A stretch of 64,000 nt of DNA from DASCOT01 sp965197275 (GCA_965197275.1 CBDAMQ010000017.1:1-64000), one strand, 5' to 3'; shown: positions 32,593 to 42,295, counted from the first letter of the stretch. The notes: generated by a model from the sequence alone, not told the origin. Numbers and translations: made by a program.

Positions 32593-34348
32593 GTGCGTCA
32601 ACAGCGGCCCGCGGTGCTGGTAACGACCGCTCTGGAGGAGAGCTGGCCTTCAGATGAGCCCGTTCTGTTCCTGGGAGAATGGTGCCGCTTGTACTCCCGT
32701 GCGCATCGCTGGAAACCCCTCGATGCCGAGCTCGTCCCCTATCACTGGGACGACAGAGAGAAGCTCGCTCGCGACCACCGCTACGTCCAAGCGTTGAACG
32801 AACGACTGCTGCCCGACATCGCGGAACGGCTGAATCGTCTTCATGGTGTGCGCCATAGCCTCAAGTACTGGCGCCTCGTGGTCGGGTATTGGCTGAGCAA
32901 CTTCACCGTGGTGGTCTTCGACCGTTGGGAGATGATTCGCCGCGCCCTGGCATTCGGGCCGGTGGATCGGACGCTGCGGGTGCAGATTCCGCGCCAACGA
33001 GTTGTAGCTAGCGACACCAGGCGCTTTCTCGACCTCATACACAGCGACGCCTGGAATCACGCGCTGTGCGCGGACCTGATCGAGGGTTGGACCGATATCT
33101 CTGTGGAGACGATCTCCTGCCAATCGTCCGCCCCTTCCACAGAAGCGGCTCCGGCCCCACCTGGGCGTCGACCTCGTTTCCTTCCGGGCTTCGCGACGAG
33201 ACTCCTTCGCTGGCCGCGAGTGTATTTCCTGATCGGTACCTACCTGCCGCCGGCCGCCGAAGCGAGGCTTCAGCTGCGACTGGGACAGCTGCCGAGGCAC
33301 TGGACGCCACCACGAACTCCCGAGGTCGCGTTCGACCCTGAGCAACGCCGGTGGACTCTGTCGGCAGGCGAGTTGCAGGAGAGCTTCGAGGAGATCGTCA
33401 GGACGCTGATCCCCTCGCAGCTACCGACCGCTTTCGTCGAGGGCTACGCCGAGGTGGTGGAGGCGGCGCGACGGCTGCCGTGGCCTGCCCGACCCAGGTT
33501 GATTTGGACCAGCAACTGCCACTTCTCGATGGACCTGTTCAAGTTCTGGGCCGCCAGCAAGACAGAGGCAGGTTGCCGCCTTGTTACGGGCCAACACGGG
33601 GGCGCGGGCACGGAGCTCGTTCACGGCGCCTACTCGTACCAGGCGAACGTCTCGGACGTTCACCTGACCTGGTCAGGACAGCCGGCCGACAACCCCTCCG
33701 AGCGCGCTGTCGGCATGTTCAAGAGAACACGGCCCACGGACCTCCAAAAGCTCGAGTGGAATGGCTCTTCTGGTTACATCAACCTTTGCGAGATACGCCT
33801 TCGACACACGATCGACGGTGATCGCTGGTCAAGAGCTGAAATACCTGGAGGCACAGTATCGCTTTGTCGAGTGTCTGACGCCCGCCATTCAAGAGCATCT
33901 TCAGGTGCGGCTCAAGCCGCGAGATTTTGAGTGGGATGCCACGCAGCGATGGAAAGACAGATTCCCCGATGTGGAGCTGGATCATGGGGCATCGCCTTTC
34001 CAGAAACAGGCTGCGAGGGCTCGACTCTGCATCGTGACGTATAACGGAACCACGTATCTCGAGTCGATGGCGATGGACGTTCCCACGATCATTCATTGGG
34101 ATCCAGCACACTTCGAGCTCTGCGACGACGCCGTCCGACATTTCGATTCGCTCCGTCGGGTCGGGGTTTTTCATGAGACGCCCGAGTCCGCGGCACGGCA
34201 GGTCCGCGATGTCTGGGACGACACCGAGCGCTGGTGGAGGAGTCCGCACGTGCGCGATGCAGTCGATGGCTTCAGCCTCCGGTACTGCCACAAACCGCGA
34301 AACCTGGTGGCTCGGCTAGCCGACGTTCTTACCGCGAACGCGTCCTAG
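32593..34348 (+). pseudogene. LIC12162-family (TIGR04331-like) surface carbohydrate transferase, frameshifted
   Basis: The N-terminus 'VLVTTALEESWPSDEPVLFL', then 'GEWCRLYSRAHRW', 'PYHWDDREKL' and 'HGVRHSLKYWRLVVGYWL', is the hallmark of the LIC12162 transferase family. The GTG at 32593 is proposed as start because the family begins almost directly with LVTTALEE. Mid-protein 'LVTGQHGGAGTEL' fits a GT-B-like donor site. The frame is lost between about 33735 and 33761. The +1 frame resumes with 'MALLVTSTFARYAFDTRS', 'YNGTTYLESMAMDVPTIIHW' and the C-terminal helices to 34348. One base change would restore a product of about 584 residues. Such proteins sit in capsule and O-antigen loci near sialic-acid-type genes; the acceptor is unknown. 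Confidence 0.75.
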
Positions 34349-35135
34349 TGAGCCAAGTTGTCGCGAGACGCTGTAGGTAGATGAGCCGGGAAGCCCACAA
34401 GAAGAGCCGGGCGCGACGCCTGGCCGACACCGACAGCGGAAGGGACGTCAGAGCTTCCTTTCTGAGTCGGATCGTCTCCAACGCCTGCAGGGGGGACTTC
34501 GAGCTGACCTGTCCGGGGTGACGTCGGATTCGCGCCAGAACGCGGCCGAGAATCGCTGTCCGATGCTCTTTCAGGGCACGAAACCACAGACCGGCATCTT
34601 GCGAATGGCGATACTGCCAGGGGTAGCCACCGAGCTCAATGGCCACCGACCGTCGGAACATCGTGGTCGAATGAGCGAAGGGATTCTCTGACGCGGTTGC
34701 GTCGACGATGTCTTGATGGGCCGTCGGCGCGCGACGTGTCTCGATTCGTTTTCCGTCGTCGTCGATCAACTCGTACCACGATCCGAGCAGGGCTGTCTCT
34801 GGCGAGGATTCGAACCAACGCATCTGCTCGGCGAGTCGTTCGGGCAGCGCGACGTCATCCGCGTCCAAGACCGCGATGTACTTTCCTCGTGCGGTATTGA
34901 GCGCGTAGTTCAAGGCGCCGGTGCGGCCAAGATTGAACTGTAGCCGGCGTATCCGGAGCCTCTCATCGCTGAGTCCCATGAGAATGTCCGGCGTCTCGTC
35001 CGTCGAGCCATTGTCAACGATCAGGAACTCGAAATCGGGGAAGGTCTGGGCGAGGATGCTCGAGACGGCCTCGTCGAGATAGCGACCACCGTCGTAGACC
35101 GTCATGAGAACGGTCACTGGGGGATCAGTCTGCAT
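34329..35135 (-). CDS. Family 2 glycosyltransferase
   Basis: The 268-residue GT-A protein shows 'VTVLMTVYDGGRYLDEAVSS' at the N-terminus, 'LIVDNGSTDETPDIL', the metal-binding 'AVLDADDVALPERL' and 'GGYPWQYRHSQDAGLWFRAL' (the D near the catalytic base). It transfers a sugar from an NDP-sugar to a glycan or lipid-linked acceptor at the inner membrane; specificity is not visible. Its start lies 11 bp inside the upstream epimerase gene, so it is the last gene of the CDP-sugar operon. Its end converges with and slightly overlaps the LIC12162-type gene. Confidence 0.9.
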   Translation of the reverse strand: MQTDPPVTVLMTVYDGGRYLDEAVSSILAQTFPDFEFLIVDNGSTDETPDILMGLSDERLRIRRLQFNLGRTGALNYALNTARGKYIAVLDADDVALPERLAEQMRWFESSPETALLGSWYELIDDDGKRIETRRAPTAHQDIVDATASENPFAHSTTMFRRSVAIELGGYPWQYRHSQDAGLWFRALKEHRTAILGRVLARIRRHPGQVSSKSPLQALETIRLRKEALTSLPLSVSARRRARLFLWASRLIYLQRLATTWLTRTRSR

Positions 35136-36093
35136 TCACGACCTGGTCTTCGGCGAATTGCTCAAGGCAGAATCCGAGGGTCTCGCGAACACCCTCCTCA
35201 ACATCTGTCGCGGTCCGAAATCCGGCACCGTTGATCTTTGCGCAGCAGTAGTCGAGGTCCTCGACACCTAGCCCCGGCGGCGGCTCGGGATGCTCCAAAG
35301 GGATCCGTTCACCGACGAGCTCGAAGAATATCCGCTGAACCATTTCGGCCATCGAGAGAATCGATCTCGAGCACCCCGACCCAAGGTTGTAGGTTTCAAT
35401 GCCGCTCTTGTGCGATCGCAGCATGGTGGCTACGGCGACACAGACATCTGCCAGATTTACAAAGTCGCGGCGCTGCTGGCCATGCGATTGCAGCACCAGT
35501 CGCCGCCGTCGCACGGCCTGTCGACAGAGGTCGTTGACGACCAGCGTCCATCGGTTCACCTCAGGGTCTACGGGAGCCCCCACGGCGTTCGACAGTCGAA
35601 GGATCGTGGCATCGAAGCCCAGCTGGCGCGCATACATACCGACGTAGCATTCAGCCATCGCGTGGGTTGCAGCGTACGGCTGGACGGGCGCCAACGCGGT
35701 GTCTTCGGTAACCGTCCCTTTGGCGTTCGCTCCGTACACGTGATACGTCGACATGTAGACGAAGTGCTCGATAGAGCCCGACACGGCTTCGAGAAGGTTG
35801 AGCGTGCCCTCGACGTTGACTTGAAGGGCCTTTCTGGGATGACGGCTACAGTCGATCTCGTTTATGGCCGCCAGGTGGACGACCGCGTGACACGAGCTCA
35901 GGACACCTTCGAGGGTCTCCGGACGCGTCAGGTCAGCATAGATTGGTTGGTTCGGCTTGATTGCCGACGATGGGGGCGAGTGTTCTTCCGGGACCCGGAG
36001 TAGCTCCTGGACTTCGACACCGCGCGTCTGGCGCAGGTGCCCCACGAGACGGCCTCCGATGTAGCCGCTGGCGCCGGTGACGAGAACTTTCAC
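35125..36093 (-). CDS. NAD(P)-dependent epimerase/dehydratase (extended SDR)
   Basis: The 322-residue protein starts at the GTG in a GTGA overlap with the cupin gene. Rossmann motif 'VLVTGASGYIGGRLVGHL'; 'AVVHLAAINEIDC'; 'FVYMSTYHVYG'. The usual YxxxK catalytic pair reads 'YAATHAMAE', so the Lys position is His, which is unusual and may alter the chemistry. The C-terminal part has 'NLADVCVAVATML' and 'YNLGSGCSRSILSM'. Position after the CDP-glucose dehydratase and an epimerase suggests it is the final 4-ketoreductase or epimerase of a CDP-deoxyhexose pathway. That is inference. Confidence 0.8.
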   Translation of the reverse strand: MKVLVTGASGYIGGRLVGHLRQTRGVEVQELLRVPEEHSPPSSAIKPNQPIYADLTRPETLEGVLSSCHAVVHLAAINEIDCSRHPRKALQVNVEGTLNLLEAVSGSIEHFVYMSTYHVYGANAKGTVTEDTALAPVQPYAATHAMAECYVGMYARQLGFDATILRLSNAVGAPVDPEVNRWTLVVNDLCRQAVRRRRLVLQSHGQQRRDFVNLADVCVAVATMLRSHKSGIETYNLGSGCSRSILSMAEMVQRIFFELVGERIPLEHPEPPPGLGVEDLDYCCAKINGAGFRTATDVEEGVRETLGFCLEQFAEDQVVNAD

Positions 36094-36539
36094 CCGTGCT
36101 TGATGTCCCAATCGTAGGGAATCGAACGATCGAAAGGATCTCGGCGCAGGATCTCGTCAGGATCGTGGGGCTCGGTGGAGCAGTTCGCCACGATGGCCTG
36201 TTGCTCCCCGATGCCCTTGAATCCGTTCCACACGCCCGGGGGAATCGTGACGAGCTTGTAGTCGGACACGCCCAAGTAAAGCTCTTGGATCTCGTTTGCC
36301 GTTGGCGAGTTTTCTCGCTCGTCGTACAGAACAAGCTTGATCATGCCGCTGACTACAGCGTAATTGAGCGTCATTCGTGTGTGAATGTGCCAGCCTTTGA
36401 CAACGCCGGGATAGACCGTAGAGAAGTAGATCTCACCGAACTGTTGGAAATGAGCGTCCGTTCTGCGGAGCATGTGCATGATCGCCCCACGCTCGTCCGG
36501 TATCCTCTGCAGCGCATTGATCAAGACGCCGTCGATCAT
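36090..36539 (-). CDS. RmlC-like cupin, NDP-4-keto-sugar 3,5-epimerase family
   Basis: The 149-residue protein starts at the ATG overlapping the dehydratase stop (ATGA). 'ERGAIMHMLRRTDAHFQQFG', 'STVYPGVVKGWHIHTRMTLN' and 'KLVTIPPGVWNGFKGIGEQQ' match RmlC-type cupins. The His pair in 'GWHIHT' corresponds to the catalytic/substrate region. It probably epimerises the 4-keto intermediate made by the upstream dehydratase. It is somewhat shorter than canonical RmlC (about 180 residues) and ends 'DPFDRSIPYDWDIKHG', a common ending in the shorter sugar-nucleotide cupins. Confidence 0.8.
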   Translation of the reverse strand: MIDGVLINALQRIPDERGAIMHMLRRTDAHFQQFGEIYFSTVYPGVVKGWHIHTRMTLNYAVVSGMIKLVLYDERENSPTANEIQELYLGVSDYKLVTIPPGVWNGFKGIGEQQAIVANCSTEPHDPDEILRRDPFDRSIPYDWDIKHG

Positions 36540-37534
36540 ACGCCGCCGGCCTCTGTCGGTAGATTCGGGAGGTACCGCTTGTACCACTCGGCCGTTTTCC
36601 CCAAACCCGTGGCGAGGTCGTAGCGCGGGTGCCAGCCGAGAACAGCGTGCGCCTTCGCGGCTGACAGGTGCTGCTCCGGAATCTCGTTGCCGGCGTGGCC
36701 CAGTACACGGGGCTGCACGTCGCCCCTTCCCGTCGCCTCGGCGATAAGGTCGACTATTTCCAACACCGTCGTGGGCTCTTCATTGCTGTAGTTGAAAGCC
36801 TCGCCGATGGCGTTCCCTTGGACCATCGTTTCGGCGAGATCGAGGTAGGCAGATACGGCATCCTCGACGTAGAAGTAGTCACGCACGGAAGATCCGTCGC
36901 TTCGGATGATCGGTCGCTGCCCACGATAGAGACTGCGCATGGTTCCTGGAACGATCCGATTGAAGTTAAGGTCGCCGCCACCGTACAGATTCCCGCACCG
37001 TGTAACGCTGACCGGAACCGCGAACGTCGTGTGGAACGCTCCTGCGATGAGGTCGCCGCAACTCTTCGACACGTCGTAAGGATGCTGCCCTTGCAGTGGT
37101 GCTTCTTCGGTGTATGGCAGCGATTCCTGCGTTCCGTAGGCTTTGTCACTGGAGGCGACCACCACGGCCTCGACAGTGCTTGTTCTACGACAGGCCTCCA
37201 GCAAATTCCACGTGCCCGAGATGTTTGTCTCGAAGGTCGAGATCGGATTCCGGTTCGCGATCTGGACGATCGTTTGAGCAGCCAGATGAAAGACCACGCT
37301 CACTTCGTACTCGTTGATCACGCGCTCGAGTAAAGGACGATCACGGACGTCTCCATCGACGAGGGTAATCCGTTCGTTTGTCCCTTCGACATACAACCGC
37401 GACCGTGGCACGCGATCTCGGAGCAAACCAATGACGTCGGCACCGTGATGCACGAGGGCTTCCGCCAGCCAAGAACCGAGAAGCCCACTGCATCCGGTTA
37501 CGAATACCCGGCGGTCACGCCAGCGATCAGTCAC
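36536..37534 (-). CDS. rfbG: CDP-glucose 4,6-dehydratase-like SDR
   Basis: The 332-residue protein starts at a GTG 8 bp inside the cytidylyltransferase gene. 'RVFVTGCSGLLGSWLAEALV', 'VSVVFHLAAQTIVQIANRNP', 'TFETNISGTWNLLEACRR', 'VVASSDKAYG' and 'YDVSKSCGDL' (YxxxK) give the extended-SDR dehydratase fold; 'RDYFYVEDAVSAYL' and 'GWHPRYDLATGLGKT' are typical of RfbG. It converts CDP-glucose to CDP-4-keto-6-deoxyglucose. Pairing with rfbF directly upstream supports the assignment. GDP-mannose or dTDP-glucose dehydratases are less likely in this setting. Confidence 0.8.
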   Translation of the reverse strand: MTDRWRDRRVFVTGCSGLLGSWLAEALVHHGADVIGLLRDRVPRSRLYVEGTNERITLVDGDVRDRPLLERVINEYEVSVVFHLAAQTIVQIANRNPISTFETNISGTWNLLEACRRTSTVEAVVVASSDKAYGTQESLPYTEEAPLQGQHPYDVSKSCGDLIAGAFHTTFAVPVSVTRCGNLYGGGDLNFNRIVPGTMRSLYRGQRPIIRSDGSSVRDYFYVEDAVSAYLDLAETMVQGNAIGEAFNYSNEEPTTVLEIVDLIAEATGRGDVQPRVLGHAGNEIPEQHLSAAKAHAVLGWHPRYDLATGLGKTAEWYKRYLPNLPTEAGGV

Positions 37535-38312
37535 TCCAGACCTTCCACGGTGCGTTGCCATCCCTCCAGAGCGCGGTCAGGTACTGGTAGTCACGAGCGG
37601 TGTCCATGCACTGCCAGAATTGACGATGCGGGTAGACCCGGAGCTGATCCTTCTTCGTCAGGCTTTCCAGGGGCTCTCGCTCGAGCACGCAGCCGGCGCC
37701 CTGATCCAGGTAGTCGAAGAAGGATCGCTCGAATACGAAGTACCCCCCACTGACGACAACCCGATCCGCAGTGGGCTTCTCGCGAAAAGAGACCACCCCG
37801 TCATCTCTTATCTTCAACTCTCCGTACTGCGACTCCGGAGAGACTCCCGTCACGGTCCCAACACAGCCGTGATCTATATGAAACTCCAGTAACTTTCCGA
37901 CATCGAGGTCGGTTACCCCATCGCCATACGTAAGCATGAACCGGTCCCCGTGAATGTACGGTTCGATGCGCTTGACGCGAGCACCGGTCATCGTGTCTCT
38001 TCCAGTGTCGATCAGTGTGACTCGCCAGTCGGAGTGCCGGGAACGGCCGACTACTTGAACATCGCTCGACCCGAGGTCAACGCTGATATTGTTGGTGAGC
38101 CAGAGATAGTTGAGAAAATATTCCTTGATAAGCTCACCCTTGTATCCGAGGCAAAGCACGAAATCCCGAAAGCCGTGATGGGCATACGTCTGCATGATGT
38201 GCCACAGGATCGGTCGGTCTCCGATCTCTATCATCGGCTTGGGTCGATGCTGCGTCTGTTCGCGAAACCGCGTGCCCCTGCCCCCGCACAGAATAACGAC
38301 CGGGACGCCCAC
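37527..38312 (-). CDS. rfbF: Glucose-1-phosphate cytidylyltransferase
   Basis: The 261-residue nucleotidyltransferase has 'VVILCGGRGTRFREQTQHRP' and 'KPMIEIGDRPILWHIMQTYA' at the N-terminus. 'GYKGELIKEYFLNY', 'MLTYGDGVTDLDVGKLLEFH', 'SGGYFVFERSFFDYL' and 'QFWQCMDTARDYQYL' follow, the full RfbF pattern. It makes CDP-glucose from CTP and glucose-1-phosphate, the entry step to CDP-dideoxyhexoses. The start is a GTG with AGGTAA at ribosome-binding distance. It is the first gene of the operon reaching to 34329. Confidence 0.92.
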   Translation of the reverse strand: MGVPVVILCGGRGTRFREQTQHRPKPMIEIGDRPILWHIMQTYAHHGFRDFVLCLGYKGELIKEYFLNYLWLTNNISVDLGSSDVQVVGRSRHSDWRVTLIDTGRDTMTGARVKRIEPYIHGDRFMLTYGDGVTDLDVGKLLEFHIDHGCVGTVTGVSPESQYGELKIRDDGVVSFREKPTADRVVVSGGYFVFERSFFDYLDQGAGCVLEREPLESLTKKDQLRVYPHRQFWQCMDTARDYQYLTALWRDGNAPWKVWSD

Positions 38313-38488
38313 AGTTACCTATGACGCGATGTGCTGGGCCAAGCCGGCACTGAGTCAGCTACAGTCAAACCAGTCTCGTAGCCCCGGCGCGGAACAAACA
38401 CCAGCTGAGCGTGGTTCACGTTGTCGACCCACATGGTTCCTGCCCCCGCTCGCCCGACGTCCGTTTTCCGGATCTGGATAACAGGCAC

Positions 38489-39979
38489 TCAGCCACTCGG
38501 AAGAGCTACGCCATCCACGCCAAGGCCCTCATCTAGCCTAGCGGCCGTGTTCATATCGAGATGACGCGTGCGAAGCTCATCGTAGCGAAGCCGACCCTCC
38601 GGGGTATCGCGCTCCGCCGGACGAATGCTGGGCCATTGTTCCTTGGGCAACCGCGTATAGAAGGCGAAAGTTCGAGCCAGTCCGAGCACGTCTTCACGGG
38701 AAAGATCCGGCTGATCAAGAATACTGGCGACCGGGTCCTGGATATCACAGACGGTATCCGGCGGTAGATACCCTTGCTTCACCGCCAACTCGCGCAGCGG
38801 CGTGCCTCGATAGGGCGCAAAGATGAAGGCGCCAGTGTGTTCGATATCACTCGGCAGGCGCCGAAAGAACTCGATCGTGTCGAAAACGAGGTCCCGCGTT
38901 TCGTCCGGCAGGCTGATCAGGCAGTTTCCGGCTACCTTGTAACTGCGACCAGATATGTTTTGGAACGCGCGCAGCATGCGGTCGTCGTCAACCCGACGGC
39001 TGAGCACTTTTTCGCGGTATTCCGCGTTGCCGTGTTCGATCCCAATGCTCACTCGAAGACAGTTCATGTCCTCGAGTCCTTCCGCCCTGTGCTCGTTGAT
39101 CGTCTCCGCTCGCGTGTTCATCCAGAACGGGATTCGGAAGTCCGAGTACATCTCCACCATTTCGTCGAATTCGCGCTCTGACATCGCGAGAAACGTATCT
39201 GCCAGGAAGTAGATGAGCTCAATGCTGTGCCGCTCATGAAGCGTGGCAATCTCCTCGCGAACCTTCTCCATCGAACGCTTACGGTAGAAGACGCCGGCAG
39301 ACTCGCCCCGGTAGATCACGTTGTTGGACGGAGAGTTACAATAGCTGCACGTGTACGGGCAGACGCGCTGCGGCTCAATGCCGATCGTGCGATGGATCTT
39401 GCCTTGCATCGGACGGTAAATGGCTTGCTCGTCGAACAGGCCATAGTCTGGAATGGGCAGCGCATCGAGATCGATCGGAGCACGCATCGTGTTACGAGAC
39501 AGCTGCCCCGCTTCACGCACCCAGAGATTCTGGATCTCTGTTACTGGTAGCTCCTTGCTGAGCGCATAGCACAGTTCGAGCAGCGGCTCTTCACCCTCGC
39601 CGCGGCAGACATAGTCGCCCACATCATCCGACATGATCAGCTCAGGCGCGTAGGTAGCGAAGACCCCGCCCCACACAGCGGGGATCTTGCGGCCCAGCCC
39701 TCGGTACAGGGCGCGGCCGATCGGGTATGTGTTCTCGACGACTGAGAACGCGATCAGATCGGGCCCGAACTCAGCTACCTTCCGCTTGAAGTCGTCGAGC
39801 ATATCGCCACGCTCGAATGCTACGCCCCGTTCGTTCCAGTCGAACTCGCGCAGAGCGGATTGGTAGAAGGTGTAGTTCATGTTCAGATCGTTCAGATAGT
39901 GGCTTGAGTCGAATAGGTCAACCTTGAAGCCGGCCTCGCGTAGCAGGGCCGTGAATAGCCCCATCGAGTAGGGCATCAT
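38489..39979 (-). CDS. B12-binding-domain radical SAM protein, 5' end probably frameshifted
   Basis: The 496-residue protein has a cobalamin-binding-like N-terminal half ('GLFTALLREAGFKVDLFDSS', 'PDLIAFSVVENTYPIGRALY', 'WGGVFATYAPELIM'). The radical SAM cluster motif 'CPYTCSYCNSPSNNV' (CxxxCxxC) follows, then 'YFLADTFLAMSEREF' and 'CLRVSIGIEHGNAEYREKVL'. It lies in the BchE/hopanoid-type B12 radical SAM group, often methyltransferases or cyclases in glycan loci. The ATG at 39979 cuts the usual beginning. Just upstream, one base out of frame, the sequence reads 'RVLLVYPNLQQM', the missing first strand, after GAGGAAC. An indel near 39980 has therefore probably broken the native start. Function and substrate unknown. 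Confidence 0.75.
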   Translation of the reverse strand: MMPYSMGLFTALLREAGFKVDLFDSSHYLNDLNMNYTFYQSALREFDWNERGVAFERGDMLDDFKRKVAEFGPDLIAFSVVENTYPIGRALYRGLGRKIPAVWGGVFATYAPELIMSDDVGDYVCRGEGEEPLLELCYALSKELPVTEIQNLWVREAGQLSRNTMRAPIDLDALPIPDYGLFDEQAIYRPMQGKIHRTIGIEPQRVCPYTCSYCNSPSNNVIYRGESAGVFYRKRSMEKVREEIATLHERHSIELIYFLADTFLAMSEREFDEMVEMYSDFRIPFWMNTRAETINEHRAEGLEDMNCLRVSIGIEHGNAEYREKVLSRRVDDDRMLRAFQNISGRSYKVAGNCLISLPDETRDLVFDTIEFFRRLPSDIEHTGAFIFAPYRGTPLRELAVKQGYLPPDTVCDIQDPVASILDQPDLSREDVLGLARTFAFYTRLPKEQWPSIRPAERDTPEGRLRYDELRTRHLDMNTAARLDEGLGVDGVALPSG

Positions 39980-40312
39980 GGCGCATTTGCTGCAGGTTCG
40001 GGTACACGAGAAGGACGCGGAAGTTCCTCGGTGGCCGTCCGTTACCTGGGGCGACGACGTACTCTCTAAGAGTGCTGTTCAGGCTGAGGGGCTTCACTTA
40101 AATTGGATTCCCTGCTATTGAGGCGTTCGGCGTAGGAAGGCACGCCAGTCGAATTGCCTTGTCGCTGCGTCGGGGAGATCCCCAAAGTGCGAGGGACTGT
40201 TCATAATACTTGTTCGACGAAGTGCTGACAGGCCGAAGCCGCCCTTTTACCGGATCCGAGCCCCGAGCCTCCGCGGATCCTTTATCCTTTGTGCGAGATA
40301 GGTTCCTCAGGA
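39980..40312. other. Divergent intergenic region
   Basis: Apart from the lost first codons of the radical SAM gene at its left edge, the 330 bp show no gene. Relatively AT-rich patches such as TTCATAATACTTGTTCG near 40200 would suit promoters for the plus-strand gene, but I cannot assign boxes. Confidence 0.35.
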
Positions 40313-42295
40313 ATGCGTGTGCTGCTGCTCGTCGATCACGCTGAGATTGGCGAGCTGCGACTTGGCCTGCCGGAGCACGCTTCCAGCTTGACGATTCTGA
40401 TAGCGCCCCTCAACTCGGTCCTTGTTGGATCACGCGAGCTGGAACGGAGGCTGCGCTCTCTGTGCGGAGTCGACGCGGACTTCGAGTGGATCGACACTGC
40501 AGAGTTACTGGACGAAGTCGCCGCGGAAATACGTCCGCGCCTCATCGACCTCCCCAACCATCTCGCATCCTACCGAGCCTGTGGAAGGCAAGTTTCTCGC
40601 TGGCTTTGGGATCGTTCGCTGGGGGTCAGTCGTTGGTGGTGGGGTGCACTGGCCGAGAAGAACGTGTGGCGGCACGAAGCGTTCGTGGACATTGCCAGGC
40701 TGCGCCTTGTCGAGTCCCTCGTTCGTTCGCGGAAGTTCGACGACCTGTGGCTCGCACTCAGGACGCCGTGCCTGCTACGCGCTGCAGCGAGTGTCGTGAA
40801 GAGCGAGCAGCTAGGCGTCCGTTGGCTGGGGACTGGGCGACGAACTCCGAGGCCTGCCGGATTCGCTACCCTGCGTGAAGTGAGCAGGGCGATCTATCGT
40901 GGAATCTCCACGTGGTGGGCTTTGTCACTGCAGGCAATTCTGGTCCGCGTGTTCTGTCGTGATTCGAAGCACCTACTTCAGAACGCGCACAAGGTGTTCG
41001 TCACCTACTTCCCGGCATACGACTCGGAAGAGGCCCGCCGCGGCCGCTACGTGGACTCCTATTTGGGCCAGGTCAAGATGGCATCTGACGACCTGGGTCA
41101 CCCGAGCGTGACCGTTGTTCTGGTCGCCAAGATCGGCGAGAGCAACCTACGTGAGTCTCTAATCAGGCTGAGGAAGTTCCAGGACGCAGGTGAGACCGTG
41201 CTGCCGCTTGTGGCAATGCTGGCGCCGTCCGACGTGCTAATCGCCACGCTCCTATGGGCGCGCCAGATCTTCGTAGGCGCTGTGCTGGGAAGCCTGCGCG
41301 GGGTGCCAGGCCACATGCGCGAGTTTCTCGACTGCTCGGACGAAGTCAGCCGGAGAGCCCTCTCGCTCTGGCGCGAGAGTTTCTTTGGTACCTCGGCCGT
41401 CGAGGGCCTTTTTTACTCACGAATGTTCAGTCGATTCTTCGATCGATGCCCACGAGCATCACAGTGCATCTATGTAGCGGAGTTCCTCACCTGGGAACGG
41501 GCACTGGTCGCAGCGGCGCGACGCAGACGCCCCGACCTGGAGACGGTTGCCTTTCAACACGCCACCCTGCATCCCAACATGCTCTCCTACTTCCCGAGCT
41601 GCGCGGAGTTGCGGAGCGACAAGGAGCTCGGCGCGCGAGTCCTGCCGCATACGATAGCGTGTAACGGACCTGACCCATGCAACTTCTTGCGCGCGGCGGG
41701 CCACCGACGATTGGTGCCCGTTGAGGCAATTCGGCAACGACGGTTCGATCCGTCTTCGCAGCCTCACAGCGGTGAAGAAGACGAGCGGGCCATGCGCCTG
41801 CTGGTTGCGGGGACCATCGACCTTCTCAAAACTCGCGCCCTGTTGCTATGGGTGGCCAGAGCGTTCCCCGGCATCGCTCCGGAAGTCAGGATCGCATTCC
41901 GGCCGCACCCGGTCACGTCGGCTCATAGAGTCCTCTCAACGGCTACCCTGAGATCCTGGGTACAAGCGGCGGGTGTCCAAACGAATGAAGCAGCTACACG
42001 AATACGACACGCGGACATCGTGTTCTCCGGTACGAGCTCGATATCCGTAGAGGCGTTAGCGGCGGGAAAACGGGTGGCGATCGCTTTCTTTCCCGACCGG
42101 CACTCGGCCAATCCCCTCCGAGACTTCCCCGAACTCTACGATCGCATCGCCGGACCCGACGACCTTCACCGACTCGTGAAGCGGCTCGCCCACGAAGGAA
42201 TCGACCCGCCCCGGAGCGCGGCAAAGAGTTTCATATCGAGAGCGGGATACGTCGACTCCGGCCTCACGCGTTGGAAGAGATTGCTGGGTGACTAG
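40313..42295 (+). CDS. Surface carbohydrate biosynthesis protein, TIGR04326-like
   Basis: The 660-residue protein starts at the ATG at 40313 (an in-frame TTG lies 8 codons earlier). It begins 'MRVLLLVDHAEIGELRLGLP'. A central segment is 'VFVTYFPAYDSEEARRGRYV'. The C-terminal half is GT-B-like: 'YVAEFLTWERALVAAARRR', 'EVRIAFRPHPVTSAHR' and 'ADIVFSGTSSISVEALAAGK', the donor-site pattern of polysialyl-transferase/CDP-glycerol-type capsule enzymes. I match it to the TIGR04326 surface-carbohydrate family from memory. It probably transfers an activated acid sugar or polyol phosphate. It is a single plus-strand gene facing minus-strand operons on both sides. Confidence 0.65.
   Translation: MRVLLLVDHAEIGELRLGLPEHASSLTILIAPLNSVLVGSRELERRLRSLCGVDADFEWIDTAELLDEVAAEIRPRLIDLPNHLASYRACGRQVSRWLWDRSLGVSRWWWGALAEKNVWRHEAFVDIARLRLVESLVRSRKFDDLWLALRTPCLLRAAASVVKSEQLGVRWLGTGRRTPRPAGFATLREVSRAIYRGISTWWALSLQAILVRVFCRDSKHLLQNAHKVFVTYFPAYDSEEARRGRYVDSYLGQVKMASDDLGHPSVTVVLVAKIGESNLRESLIRLRKFQDAGETVLPLVAMLAPSDVLIATLLWARQIFVGAVLGSLRGVPGHMREFLDCSDEVSRRALSLWRESFFGTSAVEGLFYSRMFSRFFDRCPRASQCIYVAEFLTWERALVAAARRRRPDLETVAFQHATLHPNMLSYFPSCAELRSDKELGARVLPHTIACNGPDPCNFLRAAGHRRLVPVEAIRQRRFDPSSQPHSGEEDERAMRLLVAGTIDLLKTRALLLWVARAFPGIAPEVRIAFRPHPVTSAHRVLSTATLRSWVQAAGVQTNEAATRIRHADIVFSGTSSISVEALAAGKRVAIAFFPDRHSANPLRDFPELYDRIAGPDDLHRLVKRLAHEGIDPPRSAAKSFISRAGYVDSGLTRWKRLLGD

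Noticed and set aside
3424..40091. GTTCAGGCTGAGGGG present at about 3424 and about 40077
   Set aside because: A 15-base match between two places in 64 kb is expected by chance.
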